Below are positions 42,673-53,890 of a DNA stretch of 64,000 nucleotides, in pieces. Each line of letters starts with the position of its first letter. Position 1 is the first letter of the stretch. The DNA lies in NCBI GenBank assembly GCA_026419775.2, contig JAOPGA020001779.1, positions 62,001-126,000 of the forward strand, in the 5' to 3' direction. Origin of the DNA: Acrasis kona (lineage: Eukaryota > Heterolobosea > Eutetramitea > Acrasida > Acrasidae). The notes under the pieces were generated by a model. The model was given only the letters and a program-made list of their open reading frames with translations, did not search any database and was not told the origin of the DNA. The position numbers and the translations under genes were made by a program.

Positions 42673-43963
42673 ATGAACAAGCAGAGCATTGAAGACATTG
42701 AATTGAAGGGAAAGAAGGTTGTAGCTCGTGTAGACTACAATGTTCCAATCAAAAACGGAGACATCCAAGATGATACTCGCATTCGTGCGACTCTTCCAAC
42801 ATTAAACTACATCTTAGAAAAAGGTAGGTTATGAACTTATTACGCTTGTGTGAATGTAAATAGGTGCAAAGAGTTTGGTACTAATGAGCCATTTGGGTCG
42901 CCCTGATGGTCGCGTTCAAAGTAAATACTCACTAAAGCCAGTTGCAGAAGCCCTACAAAAGCTTTTAAACAAGGACGTCACTTTCCTCGATGACTGTGTT
43001 GGTGAGAAAGTTGAGAAGGCTGTATCTGATGCCAAAGACGGTCAAATCTTCTTGCTAGAAAACTTGCGCTACCATGTTGAAGAAGAAGGAAAGGGCGAAG
43101 ACGAACAAGGAAACAAGACCAAGGCAAGCAAGGAAGACGTCGAGAAGTTCAGAAAATCACTTTCCAAACTTGGTGACGTTTACGTCAACGATGCCTTCGG
43201 AGCTGCCCATCGTGCACACAGTAGCTTGGTCGGTGTAGATCTCCCCGATAAGGTTTCTGGTTTCTTGTTAAACAAGGAGCTCAACTACTTTGCAAAGGCA
43301 CTAACCAGCCCACAAAAGCCATTCTTATCCATCTTGGGAGGTGCCAAGGTCAAGGACAAGATTCAACTCATTGAAAACCTCCTAGACAAGGTCGATGAGA
43401 TGATCATTGCCGGAGGAATGGCCTACACCTTCAAGAAGGTTGTTGAAGAAAAGAAGATTGGAAAGAGTTTGTACGACGAGGAAGGTGCCAAGATTGTTAA
43501 GGACTTGGTTGCCAAAGCAGAAAAGAATGGAGTCAAGCTTCACTTCCCAGTCGACTACGTTGCCGCAAAGGAATTCAGCGAAAAGGCCGAACCCATTCTA
43601 GTCAGCGACGAAAAGGACGGAGGTATTCCAGACGATCTACAAGGCTTAGACATTGGACCAGAGTCACGCAAGAAATTCGCGGAAGTGATCAAGAATGCAA
43701 AAGTCGTTGTTTGGAATGGACCTCCAGGTGTATTCGAGTTTGAAAACTTCAAGAAGGGATCCTTGGCATTGATTGATGCAATTGCTGAAGCAACAAAAGG
43801 CGGTTCCATCACAATTATTGGTGGTGGTGATACTGCCAGCTTGGTCGTCAACGAAGGAAAGGAAAAGGACGTAAGCCACGTCAGCACTGGTGGAGGAGCC
43901 AGTTTGGAACTTTTAGAAGGGAAGACTCTCCCGGGAGTAGCCTATTTGAGCGATAGGAAGTAA
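42673..43963 (+). CDS. PGK: Phosphoglycerate kinase
   Basis: Exons 42673-42823 and 42864-43963 give 416 aa, the standard length. It has [61 protein letters not shown] and the nucleotide loop GGGDTASLV. The 40-nt intron splits the Gly codon of KGAKSLVL. It transfers the phosphate of 1,3-bisphosphoglycerate to ADP in cytosolic glycolysis. There is no organellar targeting extension (the upstream open frame lacks an ATG). Enolase follows only 166 bp downstream on the same strand. Confidence 0.97.
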
Positions 43964-44129
43964 GTGGTCGGCGACGTAAATAAACAAAGTGTTTAAATTT
44001 ATTATTGACTGTTTGAATATCCTCTTGTTGGTCAACGTTTCGAAAAATAGAATCGAGAATCTCAGAAGTTTGTTGGAAAAAATATATATAGATCCACCAA
44101 TCCAAGCAAAGTCAAAAAATAAAAATCTA

Positions 44130-45626
44130 ATGTCCGAATACAAGGTGCCAGTGAGCGAATACCTCAACAAACATCAACTCCAAAAGCTGATAGAGGACGC
44201 AGTTAACCAATGCTACAAGACACAAAGTTCTAACCCTACTGCGTTTATGGTACAAACCAAATACTTTTTTCTCATCATGTACTCACCATGATAGGCTTCC
44301 TTCTTCTCTCAAAAAACTAACTCCACAGCCATCCACAGGGTTGTCGGACGTGAAGTTTTAGATAGCAGAGGAAATCCAACTGTTGAGGCTGACATTTACT
44401 TGGCAGATGGTAAGCTTGCAGGAAGAGCCTCCGCCCCATCAGGTGCCAGCACCGGTTCCAATGAGGCACACGAACTCCGCGACACCGAAGACAAGAAGAG
44501 GTATCATGGTAAGGGTGTCCAGAAGGCAGTATCCAACGTTAGCGGACCATTAAGCGATGCACTCAAAGGCAAAAATGTTGACAACCTACGCGAGTGCGAC
44601 TTGGCAATGAGAGAAAAGGATGGAACCGAACTAAAGACCAATTTGGGAGGTAACGCCATCACTGCCGCATCATTTGCCGTTGCAACCGCAGGTGCCAGCG
44701 TCATGAATGAGGAATTATTTTTATATCTCGCACGCAACTACGACCAATCCGACAACATACACAGCCGTACCTTCAAGTGTCCAACACCTTTAGTCAACAT
44801 TTTGAACGGAGGAAAGCACGCCGGCGGACGCCTCAAGATCCAAGAGTTCATGATCGTACCAAGCAGCGAGATCAGCTTCAAGGAGCAGTTGAGAACCGTC
44901 ACCGAAGTATACCACACGTTGGGAGGCATCCTATCCAAGGCATGCGGCAAGAGCGCAAAGAACCTCGGAGACGAAGGAGGATACGCACCAAGCCTCGAGA
45001 ACCCCAACGAAGCCCTCGCATACATCAAGCAAGCCATCGAAGAAGCAGGATACACTCCAGGCAGAGACGTCTTCTTGGCGCTGGATGCCGCAGCGAGCGA
45101 GTTTTATGATAAGGAGACCAACAAATACGAGATCATCGAGGGCCAACACATTACGAGCGAAGCCTTGGTAGACTTTTACGAGAAGATGGTCGACGATTAT
45201 CCATTCTTTTTGTCCATCGAGGACGGACTCGACGAGAAGGATTACGAGGGATGGAAGAAAATGACCGAGAGACTTGGAAGTCGCATCATGATTGTTGGAG
45301 ACGACTTGTACACTACCAACACCAGGCTCATCAAGGAGGGAATCGAAAACAAGTGGGCCAATGCACTCTTGTTGAAGGTCAACCAGATCGGAACCATCAG
45401 CGAGAGCATGGACGCTGCAAGAATGATTCAAAATGCCGACCAAAACGTAATCGTGTCGCATCGAAGCGGAGAGACCGGAACAAATATTATTGCTGACTTG
45501 GCCGTTGCTATTGGCGCGAAATACATCAAGACTGGTGCGCCTGCCCGTGGAGAGCGTGTAGGAAAGTACAACAGGCTGTTACAAATCGAAGAGTACTTGA
45601 AGGACAACAATCTACTAAAACAATAA
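44130..45626 (+). CDS. ENO: Enolase with an ENO4-like N-terminal extension
   Basis: Exons 44130-44249 and 44295-45626 give about 483 aa, some 45-50 longer than typical enolase. The core is complete: VVGREVLDSRGNPTVEAD, SGASTG, the catalytic loop GDEGGYAPS, metal ligands in LDAAASEFYD and SIEDGLDE, LLKVNQIG and SHRSGETGTNIIADLAVA. The extension has the form VSEYLNKHQLQKLIEDAVNQ followed by SNPTAFMASFFSQ. This resembles the N-terminal region of animal ENO4 and DPY30-like docking helices. The extension is split from the core by a 45-nt intron that preserves phase. It converts 2-phosphoglycerate to phosphoenolpyruvate. Confidence 0.95.
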
Positions 45627-45652
45627 ATGTGTGATTTTAATTTTATTGGTTA

Positions 45653-47194
45653 TTACATGACTGAACAGCAACCGCTCTTCTCTTGTTCTTCGTCGAATTG
45701 CCACGACGTGTTGGGACGTGGACTCTTTTTGGGATCTGTGGTGGTGGTGCTTTTTCTAATGATAAAGTGTTCGAACATTGGGCGACTGTTACTGATGGCG
45801 TGAAGAACGTCAACGACGCCAAAGCTTTGTTCGTCCGTAATCCAATCAAAGTGAGTGTATTTTATGCCGGCGCTTGTTCCCTCTCCCTCGATTTGTGACT
45901 TGGCTCCTCGTGAGTCTAGTTGAAGTGGGTTCACTGTGGACGTGACGAATTGATCGAGTTCGACAGAACTCTTTTTTAGTATGGAGTGACCTGCACCTCC
46001 CATCGAATTACCTGTGACGATCAAGACTTGATTCTTGTCTGACTGCTTCTTAAAGTTGTAGCATTTATCCAAAAAGGCATCTCTTTGATCCAAGCTTTGT
46101 CCGCTGGCCCATGTTTGAGTGTGAGGTGATGTAAAGGAATAATGACTTCCGCTAAGAAGCAATGGTTCGTTGCTGACTACGACGAGACCTTTAATCTTGT
46201 GGAATAGTCCCACGGGGTCATCAGAGTCCACTTTTATGGTGTCATCATAAATGTCGATGGCTGCCTTTGGTTGGAACAATGATTCAATTTGGTCCAATTG
46301 TGATTGGGATAAGTAATTGGTGGATGAAGCATCACTTGATAGCAAGGGGAATAGTTGATCCAAGAATAAAATACCAAGGTGATCTCCAAACAATTGTGCG
46401 TGTCCATCATGCTCAGTATGTGCGAAAGGTGTGGAACACCATAGTTGCTTCTGGTACTCTTGGTATGCACGCTTTGCTGCATTGTTTAATACTTGATCAT
46501 CCTCTCCACCATCTTGTTTTCCAATGTCCTTGATGGAAGGTAAGAAGAAATTACCGTACTTACCCATCAAATTCCTCAATGGTTTGTGATTATATGCTGC
46601 TCTGTAATGTCTTCTGTATGCTTCGCATAAAGAGTCTTGGCTTTGTCCTTCTGATAACAGTTTTTTGGCCTCAATTCTAGCTACGTCACCATCAATTTGT
46701 CCTCCCACGTGAAATATAGCATCTAATGGCTTCATTGGGTTTTTGGATATCTTGTCTTCGATCACATTGAATAGATCTGGTCCATCTTTGGCAGTATTTC
46801 CGGATACTATAACAGCGCGAATGGTTTGGAGATGGGGTCCAAGAGTGATGGCACGGGCCTTGTATGTGTGAGCTTCCTCGATTGCAGTCTTTTGAGTAAT
46901 CAGAGATCTTATCGATTCTTCAATGTTCGCCACGTCATTTTCCTCTTCATGGGCTTCATCTTGATTGGTTCTAAAGGAAAAGATGTATTCAGTTTTTTCT
47001 TTGAGTCCACAGACCGTTACTGCTTTCGCTCTATTTGCAAAAAACTTTCTGCTCACTGTGCTTTGTGTTAGCTCTGGAGTCATTTTTTCTGTGGCTATAA
47101 TATCGATGTGCACATTGCTATCAAATTCTACAAGTATCCTGACAGAGTTCTTTGTGACCATGCCAACTACTGGGCCAGTGATAATCTTCACCAT
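45653..47194 (-). CDS. PhoD-like protein, degenerate active site, CaaX prenylation box
   Basis: 513 aa in one exon. The N-terminus GPVVGMVTKNSVRILVEFD matches the beta-sandwich start of PhoD-like phosphatases. The place of the metal motif (HxGDQIYxD) reads FHVGGQIDGD, and the WDDHE motif after YRRHYRAAYNHKPLRNLM reads FLPSIKD, so key metal ligands appear lost. The C-terminus CCSVM is a CaaX box predicting farnesylation, with a second palmitoylatable Cys. It is probably a membrane-bound pseudoenzyme with an adaptor-like role, which is inference. It converges on enolase with 26 bp between stops. Confidence 0.75.
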   Translation of the reverse strand: MVKIITGPVVGMVTKNSVRILVEFDSNVHIDIIATEKMTPELTQSTVSRKFFANRAKAVTVCGLKEKTEYIFSFRTNQDEAHEEENDVANIEESIRSLITQKTAIEEAHTYKARAITLGPHLQTIRAVIVSGNTAKDGPDLFNVIEDKISKNPMKPLDAIFHVGGQIDGDVARIEAKKLLSEGQSQDSLCEAYRRHYRAAYNHKPLRNLMGKYGNFFLPSIKDIGKQDGGEDDQVLNNAAKRAYQEYQKQLWCSTPFAHTEHDGHAQLFGDHLGILFLDQLFPLLSSDASSTNYLSQSQLDQIESLFQPKAAIDIYDDTIKVDSDDPVGLFHKIKGLVVVSNEPLLLSGSHYSFTSPHTQTWASGQSLDQRDAFLDKCYNFKKQSDKNQVLIVTGNSMGGAGHSILKKSSVELDQFVTSTVNPLQLDSRGAKSQIEGEGTSAGIKYTHFDWITDEQSFGVVDVLHAISNSRPMFEHFIIRKSTTTTDPKKSPRPNTSWQFDEEQEKSGCCSVM

Positions 47195-47422
47195 TCTGTT
47201 CTTTTGCTTTTTGTCATGTCAAATGTCACATCGATATTTTTATTTCTAATCGGTGGACAGATACCATTTGATGTAGTAGGAGATGGAATTTTGTGTAAAA
47301 GATGAATAACAGCGTAAAAGCAATATGACTCTTTGTTTTTATGTGAATTGGTTAATCTCAGGTTCGCATTTATTTGGAAGACAAATAAATGGGTTGGATC
47401 AAATCCAAAATCTATAATTGCT

Positions 47423-47641
47423 TCAAGTGTTGTTTATGTATTTAGCAATATTGCTAGTACTTAACGATTCTGAATCTACTCTTTGATCTGACGACGCTGT
47501 CACCCAACTATTCATATATAATTTTTGTGTCCTCTTCATTGTTTCATTTGTGATCTGATGAATAATAATTCCTCGACACTTCTGATGGGACATCGCAATG
47601 TCGAAAGCTTTTATGTGGATTAACGGTGGATTTACGTTCAT
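47423..47641 (-). CDS. Small hypothetical protein, 72 aa
   Basis: ATG 47641 opens a 72-codon frame with balanced composition (AFDIAMSHQKCRGIIIHQ, later WVTASSDQR). The start codon lies 36 bp from the divergent N-myristoyltransferase start, a spacing seen at other divergent pairs here. No motif, signal peptide or family was recognised. It may be a real small gene or chance. Confidence 0.4.
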   Translation of the reverse strand: MNVNPPLIHIKAFDIAMSHQKCRGIIIHQITNETMKRTQKLYMNSWVTASSDQRVDSESLSTSNIAKYINNT

Positions 47642-47677
47642 GTTGTTACAAATCTTTGATAGTCAACTTTATAAGAA

Positions 47678-49094
47678 ATGTCAGGATTAGAATCAAAGCC
47701 TGTGGATGCAAATCCAGTGCCAGTACCAGAAAGTTCTACTCAAGAAGAGGATAAGATCAAAGAGCAGTTAAAAAAACTAAAAACTGTGGCAAAGTTAGTT
47801 CCGAAAGAGAACATAAGCCTCGCCAAGATCGAACTCGAAAAACAGCACAAGTTCTGGGATGAGCAACCTGTTCCAAAAATATGTACGCCGCTTTTCACTC
47901 TGTTACAATCTAATCTTGAAAAGACGAAGAAAACGAAGAGAGCGGTGCCATAGAGGAAAAGACACTAGATCAAGTGAGAAAAGATCCTCTCGCACTACCA
48001 GATGCCTTTGAGTGGTACGACATTGATGTAAACAGTGACGAAGACGTAAGTGTCAATTTGTTACAACCCAAACGTTATACAAAAAGATGAGCAATGTTTA
48101 TACTCTATTGGAACAAAACTACGTTGAAGATGACGATGCAATGTTCCGTTTTGCTTACCCCATACCATTTTTAAGATGGGCCCTAACCCCACCAGGATGG
48201 AGAAGAGATTGGCATATCGCAGTCCGTGTGAAGGCAAATAAATCCTTGGTGGCTTTCATCTCTGGTGTTCCAGTCGAAGTGCGTGTAGACCAAAAAAAGA
48301 TTGTCAAGATGGCAGAGATCAACTTTTTGTGTGTACACAAGAAGCTGCGTGAAAAACGTTTGGCGCCAAAGCTGATCGCTGAAGTAACCAGGAGAGTGAA
48401 TTTAACAGACGTCTGGCAGGCTGTATACACGGCTGGTGTCTTGGTCCCCAAACCAGTAAGCAAGACTCGCTATTGGCACAGAAACTTGAACCCACCTAAA
48501 CTCATTGACATTGGTTTCAGCAGCATACCAAGGACTTATGCCAAGTTTAGAGATCCGCTTGACATGACGATCAAGTACTACAAGTTACCAGAAAAACCAC
48601 TCACTGTGGGTTTCCGCAAAATGACCAAGAAGGATGTTCCAGCCGTTCAAAAGTTATTGAATGACTATTTGCGAAGGTTCAAAGTACACCCAGAGTTCAC
48701 ACAAGATGATTTTAAACATTGGTTCTTGACACGTGATGACGTGATCCATAGCTTTGTCGTCCAAGACCCAGAGACCAAGAGAATTACAGACTTTGTGAGC
48801 TTCTACTCTCTACCAAGCAGTGTGATTGGACATCAAAAGCACAAATTGTTGAAGGCTGCGTATTTATACTTTTATTTCGCAAACAGCACTCCATTGGTTC
48901 AGTTGATTGATGATTTGTTGATCTCTGCCAAGGCATTGGACTTTGATGTTTTGAACTGTTTGGACATTATGGACAATGCACAGTTTATTGAAAAGTGCAA
49001 GTTTGGACCAGGAGATGGTAACTTGTACTACTACTTGTACAATTACAAGATACCAGACCTCAAGCCTGAACAAATTGGTTTGACAATGTTGTGA
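47678..49094 (+). CDS. NMT1: Glycylpeptide N-tetradecanoyltransferase (N-myristoyltransferase)
   Basis: Exons 47678-47882, 47924-48045 and 48087-49094 give about 444 aa. After a basic, disordered N-terminus come [35 protein letters not shown] and [17 protein letters not shown]. The acyl-CoA site [20 protein letters not shown] is nearly invariant in the family. The C-terminus [11 protein letters not shown] to the terminal MLL-like IGLTML provides the catalytic carboxylate. Both introns are 41 nt. It attaches myristate to N-terminal Gly; two MGN-starting GTPase genes in this window are plausible substrates. Confidence 0.97.
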
Positions 49095-49132
49095 GAATAA
49101 AAAAAGTTTTAATTTATTGTGATTGTTAATGT

Positions 49133-49280
49133 TTAATCCTATCGGAGGTGTGAGAAGGTGTATGTTTCGAAATGTACGTACGTCTCTGTTTGCTGTAACA
49201 TAATGGTACAGGATAATCAATAAAAAGATGACAACTCCCATAACGTTTGCGAATACTCCTAATTGTACGTCTGTTACCAT
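49133..49280 (-). CDS. OST4: OST4, small subunit of oligosaccharyltransferase
   Basis: Exon 49280-49182 encodes [19 protein letters not shown] and then [14 protein letters not shown]. After a 43-nt intron, a final exon of one codon plus stop (49138-49133, Asp-TAA) ends the protein at 34 aa. Human OST4 begins MITDVQLAIFANMLGV and is 37 aa. It is a single transmembrane helix that bridges STT3 and OST3/6 in the ER N-glycosylation complex. Without splicing, the frame runs 138 codons antisense into NMT, which is clearly wrong. Confidence 0.9.
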
Positions 49281-49388
49281 GTTTCCGCCTGATTTATTTG
49301 TAAATAGGGTTCATTGGTAGAACACTTACGTTGATCTGTGGGTGGTTTGCTTTCTTCGCGATCAACCTGTGAAAGTATCTTACAAAGG

Positions 49389-50904
49389 ATGGAGAGAGTA
49401 TTGGTACGTCACCTTATTAACATATGAACTTATGCACTTTAGGATCCTATTAGCTTGGAACAATTCCGTTACCGTGTCAAGACATATTCTATGTTAAAGT
49501 AAGTCTTATCAAAAGCAAATCATTCGTAACATTGATAGTTGGTACTCCAAGCCATACAGCATAAATCCAATGGTTTGTTCAAGATATGGTTTTGAGTGCG
49601 TGAGGAAGGACGTAATAGAATGTCCAGAGTGTAAGGCGTCACTTAAATTCAACACTACCGGTGGCGTTATGATAGAAGAGGAAATGGCATCGAACATCAT
49701 AAAGCGCATGCAATCCACTTTACATGAAGAGAAGTGCATTTTTTATAACAATCCCTCGCCACTTACATTCCTCTTCTACGAATGCATCGAGCGAATACCA
49801 TACAGTAGTGACGAGCTAGAGCATTACATTCAATGCAGAAAACTAAACCTCACTTTATTAACACAAGTTAAAAAACTCGTGTCGAGAGTGACCAAATTAA
49901 ACTTGAAACACTTTATAACAGAACCCTTCGATCTCAGGCCCATAGAGCAGTTGACCAATCAAACAACAGTTCAGAAGAAACTCACATCATGCATCAATAA
50001 TCAGGACAACTCCACAACCCTGCAGTGTCTAACTGCCTGTATATATGGATGGAAGGTTGTACCGGACAAGGATCAGAACCAAAACTTTACCTTACATTGC
50101 GACCATTGTACCATCAAGATACCTATATCCTCAGGTAACACGCTTCTTCACAGCTTGGACCCTTCTAACGACCATCGTCATTGGTGTCCTTGTGTCAAGT
50201 CAGCCAGTACATATGTTCAAGAGTCAAATGATTTTCAAAGAACAATCAACTATCAAATACCAGGATTTCAGTTCAATCTGGAGTGCTTATGTTTTGACGA
50301 CCACGATCTTTCCATTACGGAGTTCTTAAAGTCACAACTTGGTTTCGCTAATCCTCTTGATGGGTACAGGAAATTAAAACGCATCAATAGTGGTCATGGC
50401 TCCCTCAACCATGCCCTTCCCATCAGATTCAGTCAAGCCTATACATCAAATCAACAATCATCTAACAATGCGACGACGATCACGACCAACATCAACACCA
50501 CTCAGCAACCTTCCATCGATCAAAGCACAAACGAAAAAGAACAAACACAGACAAATAACTTTGGACAAGTAACACATCAACCACAACAAAATCAAGTGGA
50601 ACCTACAAATGATAAAGACAGCGAAACAACACAATCCAATCAAATTCCATCACAACCTCCAATCGAAAGCGAAAAGGAAACTACTTTGGCTACACAAACC
50701 ACTGTTGATCCACAGACAGGAATGGAACCAAAGTCAACTGACGCACCAGAACAAAATTCACAACTTTCGTCACCTGTTACAAAAAAATCCAATCAAAAAC
50801 CATCTCCGCTGATCAACAAATCAACAAGAAAAAATCCCAACAAGAGAACAGCTGCTGTGTTATCAAAGTCGTCTCACAAAGGAAAGAAAAGACGGAAACA
50901 ATAA
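49389..50904 (+). CDS. ZC3HC1: ZC3HC1/NIPA-like C3HC zinc-finger protein
   Basis: Exons 49389-49403, 49443-49498 and 49539-50904 give about 478 aa. Splicing yields RYRVKTYSMLNWYSKP, then INPMVCSRYGFECVRKDVIE and CPECKASLKF, the C3HC finger of the NIPA family. A second region has HCDHC and DPSNDHRHWCPCVK, matching the Rsm1/second NIPA module. The C-terminal 150 residues are Gln/Thr/Asn/Ser low complexity ending in KGKKRRKQ, a nuclear signal. ZC3HC1 is a nuclear-basket protein and was also described as an SCF component. The first coding exon is only 15 nt. Confidence 0.88.
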
Positions 50905-50918
50905 AAAAAACATTATTA

Positions 50919-52704
50919 TTATATTTCATCATAGTCAAGTTCATTATCATCCTCTTCATAGTCTTTTGGTTTTTTGAAAGTATTTAAAGAAAAACTCATT
51001 CCCATTTCTTGATTGTCAAATTCATCGTTCTCTTCGTCATCAAATTCATCTTGTTGGTATGGGTTGCTGAATTTGGCTCCCATCAAAGCATCAAGTAACT
51101 CTTGTTCCTTTCTCTCTTCATCTTCGTATAACTTTTCCTTTAATCTTCTGCTCTCTGCTTCTTCTTCAGTCTCTCCATCCTTCAATTCGTTTCCAAAACG
51201 ATCGTAACGTTTTTTGATTAGACCAATCTCCTCGACACCGTCCTTGTTTTTGGCGCGCTTGTCCCTTCTCATTTGGTTGATGAGCGGCAACAGGAAATCT
51301 AGTGTACATGCTTTTTGAATGAATGGATGTTGTAATAATTGTTGGCAAGTACTTCTCACGCTAACATCCTTAACTAGGCATTGATCCAAAAAGTTTATGA
51401 ATGACTCGCTCCATTGATCTGGGTTGTCTAATGTGGGTGGTGGGTTTGTTGTAATGACGAATAGTGCTTTGATGGGAGGATACTCTAATCTGGGAACTTC
51501 ACCGTTGGCCATCTCTAGCGCCATTATACCCAAACTCCATACATCAATCAATGTGTCGTACTCTTGTGCTCTAACCACTTCTGGAGCCATCCAGTAGGGA
51601 GTACCGACAACGCTCCGACGTTTCGGCCTCTTGTCGTCTAGAACACAGGTGAATCCAAAGTCGGCAAGTTTTATTTTTCCTTTTCTTGTGATGAGAATGT
51701 TCTAAAGTAATCAATACGCATGTGGTAATAATGCTACTTACATCACTTTTTACGTCTCTGTGAATAATGTTCTTTTTATGAAGGTAATCCAAAGCGAGTA
51801 GCGTCTCCTTGAGTATCGCTGCTATTTCCGACTCGGTGTAGTCCACGTGAAGCATGTCAGTAAGTTTTCCACCAGAAACATATTCCATGCTAATCCACAA
51901 CTCTTCCTCTGTAGAGTAGCAGTCGAAGAAGTTGACCATGTTCTTGTGCTCACACTGTCTCATCATGCTTATCTCGTTCTCAAACATGTCTAGCTTGGTG
52001 TCTTTTCCTATCGACATAACTTTGACCGCTACCTTTTGACCTGACTTTGCGTGTATGGCTTTATAAACATCTCCACTAGATCCAGTTCCAATTTTTACCA
52101 TCTTTATAAACTCAGTCCTTGGGTTCGAGGTGTTGACAAAATCGCATAGATGGTCGTCAGACGCAACAGGTTTTGTGCTGCGAAGAGTTAATGTGGGAGG
52201 GTATAATTCCTTGAATGTTGTCTGAGAGAATGCGCTTGCGTCCGTAGAGGTTAGGGGAGACTCAGTAAAACTCTTGGGCCTTCCTGTACTCGATATTGGT
52301 TCAGGTTCTTTGTTAAGCTGCATCGTGTTTATGATTGAATTTCTGGATCGCTTGAGTACAGAGTTGTTTTCGACCTCCTCTGCTGAGTAGACTGAATCCC
52401 TTCCGACTTTCATTTGTGGACCTAATGACGAAACATCCATATATTCTGGCATTCCACTAAGCCCGGTTTCTATATCAAAGTCTACGTGTATCACATGCTT
52501 TGTATTAAACGGATGAGATATCTCGTGCTCTTTTTGCTTGGGTTTTATGAATTTTCCAAAAATACCAGATGCTGAGTAAGACCTTCCCTTACCAACAGCC
52601 GTTAGCTTTGGAGAGCTGGCAGGTGGTACAGGTGAGTTCTTTTGCGCTAGTGCCTTCAAGGTCTGAGACATATTATTTCTCTTATTGAGAAAGACGTGTG
52701 ACAT
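50919..52704 (-). CDS. p21-activated kinase (PAK, STE20 family)
   Basis: Exons 52704-51742 and 51701-50919 give about 581 aa. The CRIB motif ISHPFNTKHVIHVDFD, then TGLSGMPEY, lies near residues 62-85. The kinase domain has GTGSSGDVYKA, VAVKVM, HRDVKSDNIL (split by a 40-nt intron after Asp), ADFGF, GTPYWMAPEVV and DVWSLGIMALEM. After the kinase comes an unusual ~115-residue charged tail with coiled coil (ETEEEAESRRLKEKLYEDEE) and an acidic end. It is activated by Rac/Cdc42 binding. A Ser/Pro-rich linker separates CRIB and kinase. A second ATG (residue 12) is an alternative start. Confidence 0.94.
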
Positions 52705-52759
52705 ATGAAGAGGACATGACAGCTTTTACACCAGAACAGATAAGCAAAGATGATATCTT

Positions 52760-53338
52760 TTATTGAGATGGTACTAAGGACTTGGTATACACATATGAGT
52801 CTGCATCTTCGTGCTGGTCTTTGGTTGTGACTTCTTCCTTCTCAAATCCCATCTTGGTAATAAAGTTGGCAATGTCATTATCACTGACGGGAACGTTGAT
52901 AGTGAGGACCTTGATTTTGTTGCTTTCTGCAATCTCTGCAGCTTTTTCTATCAGGCGTGTTCCCACTCCTAATTTTCTGTATGCTGGAAGCACGTGGATC
53001 AATGAAATGTGAATTTTACCTCCAATCTGCTTTGTGCATACAGCACCAACCGAGATATCGTTAAACACCGCTTTAATTCAATAAGAACAACAATCAAAGC
53101 AACACTTACCAAAATAACTAAAGTTTGGTCCTTTGTTGATAACTTCTGTGTAGAATTTTTCTTTGTCGCTTGCTGCGTAGATGTGTTTGTTTAGTATTTT
53201 TAGTTGTTGTATGTTCTTTTCGATGATTCCTTGATATCTAAAAGCAAACCCTGTTTTGCATGGCGCCTCAGGTTTATCGTTGTGGCTCAATAGATTTGAT
53301 GTGTTTATCTTTCCGCTATCCTTCTTGTCTTTGGTCAT
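52760..53338 (-). CDS. NAA50-like GNAT N-acetyltransferase
   Basis: Exons 53338-53110 and 53070-52760 give about 179 aa. The order of segments follows NAA50: NIQQLKILNKHIYAASDKEK, FYTEVINKGPNFSYFAVFND, ISVGAVC, then the acetyl-CoA loop YRKLGVGTRLIEKA and the C-terminal NFITKMGFEKEE. A charged ~30-residue N-terminal extension is extra. The 39-nt intron splits the Ala of YFAVFNDIS. NAA50 acetylates N-terminal Met in the NatE complex. Other GNATs are possible, but the FNDISVGAVC match is specific. Confidence 0.85.
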
Positions 53339-53377
53339 CCCTGTGTGTGATAAATCGAAGAACTTTTACAAACACTG

Positions 53378-53875
53378 ATGAGTGTACTCACGGTCCGTTT
53401 GGTGAGAAGTTTTGAATATAGAAATGTCAAAAACATGGTGTTGAAGAACGTAGACTTGGAAAATACTACGACCGAACAGCTATTGGATGTTGTGCTAAAA
53501 GGTGCAGATGGGACTTGTGTATTGTTAATTATTAACCCTTCCAATAGAAATCGATGCAAACAGGGCGTACCTACCACATCGAGGAAGAAAGTACGATACA
53601 ATCAAAATATATTATAAGGCCCATCAAAATAAGGTATTTAATTAAATCAATCCTCTGGCAGCATTATACATTAGCCCAATCATTTAGTAATCAACCTGGG
53701 AGATGATGACACGCATATTTTAAAGCCAGGACTAACCTTGGCGGCGCAAGGAATTGGTAGGCCATATTTTCAATGCAAAAAAAACTGACAAAACTTAGAG
53801 CAGGAGACGGAATTATCTTGCTTTATTAATGAAGAGTATGAGGCCTATAAGTCTAATCCAGAAAATAAATGGTAA
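53378..53875 (+). CDS. C2orf76: UPF0538 family protein (C2orf76 homologue)
   Basis: Exons 53378-53501, 53548-53633, 53675-53756 and 53799-53875 give 122 aa, close to the human 126. It starts SVLTVRLVRSFEYRNVKNMV and continues with YLPHRGRKYDTIKIYYKAHQ, LVINLGDDD, ETELSCFINEEYEAYK and the family ending NPENKW. All three introns are 41-46 nt. This is a widely conserved, uncharacterised protein with a ubiquitin-like look. The gene is divergent from NAA50 with 39 bp between starts. Confidence 0.93.
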
Positions 53876-53890
53876 TGCTTTAAAATGTTG

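Noticed and set aside
44777-45109. 110-codon Arg/Gln-rich frame inside enolase
   Set aside because: Shadow frame of a fully conserved enolase exon.
48864-49280. 138-codon minus-strand frame read without splicing
   Set aside because: Only the first 33 codons match OST4. The rest is antisense to NMT, and a clean 43-nt intron ends the protein properly.
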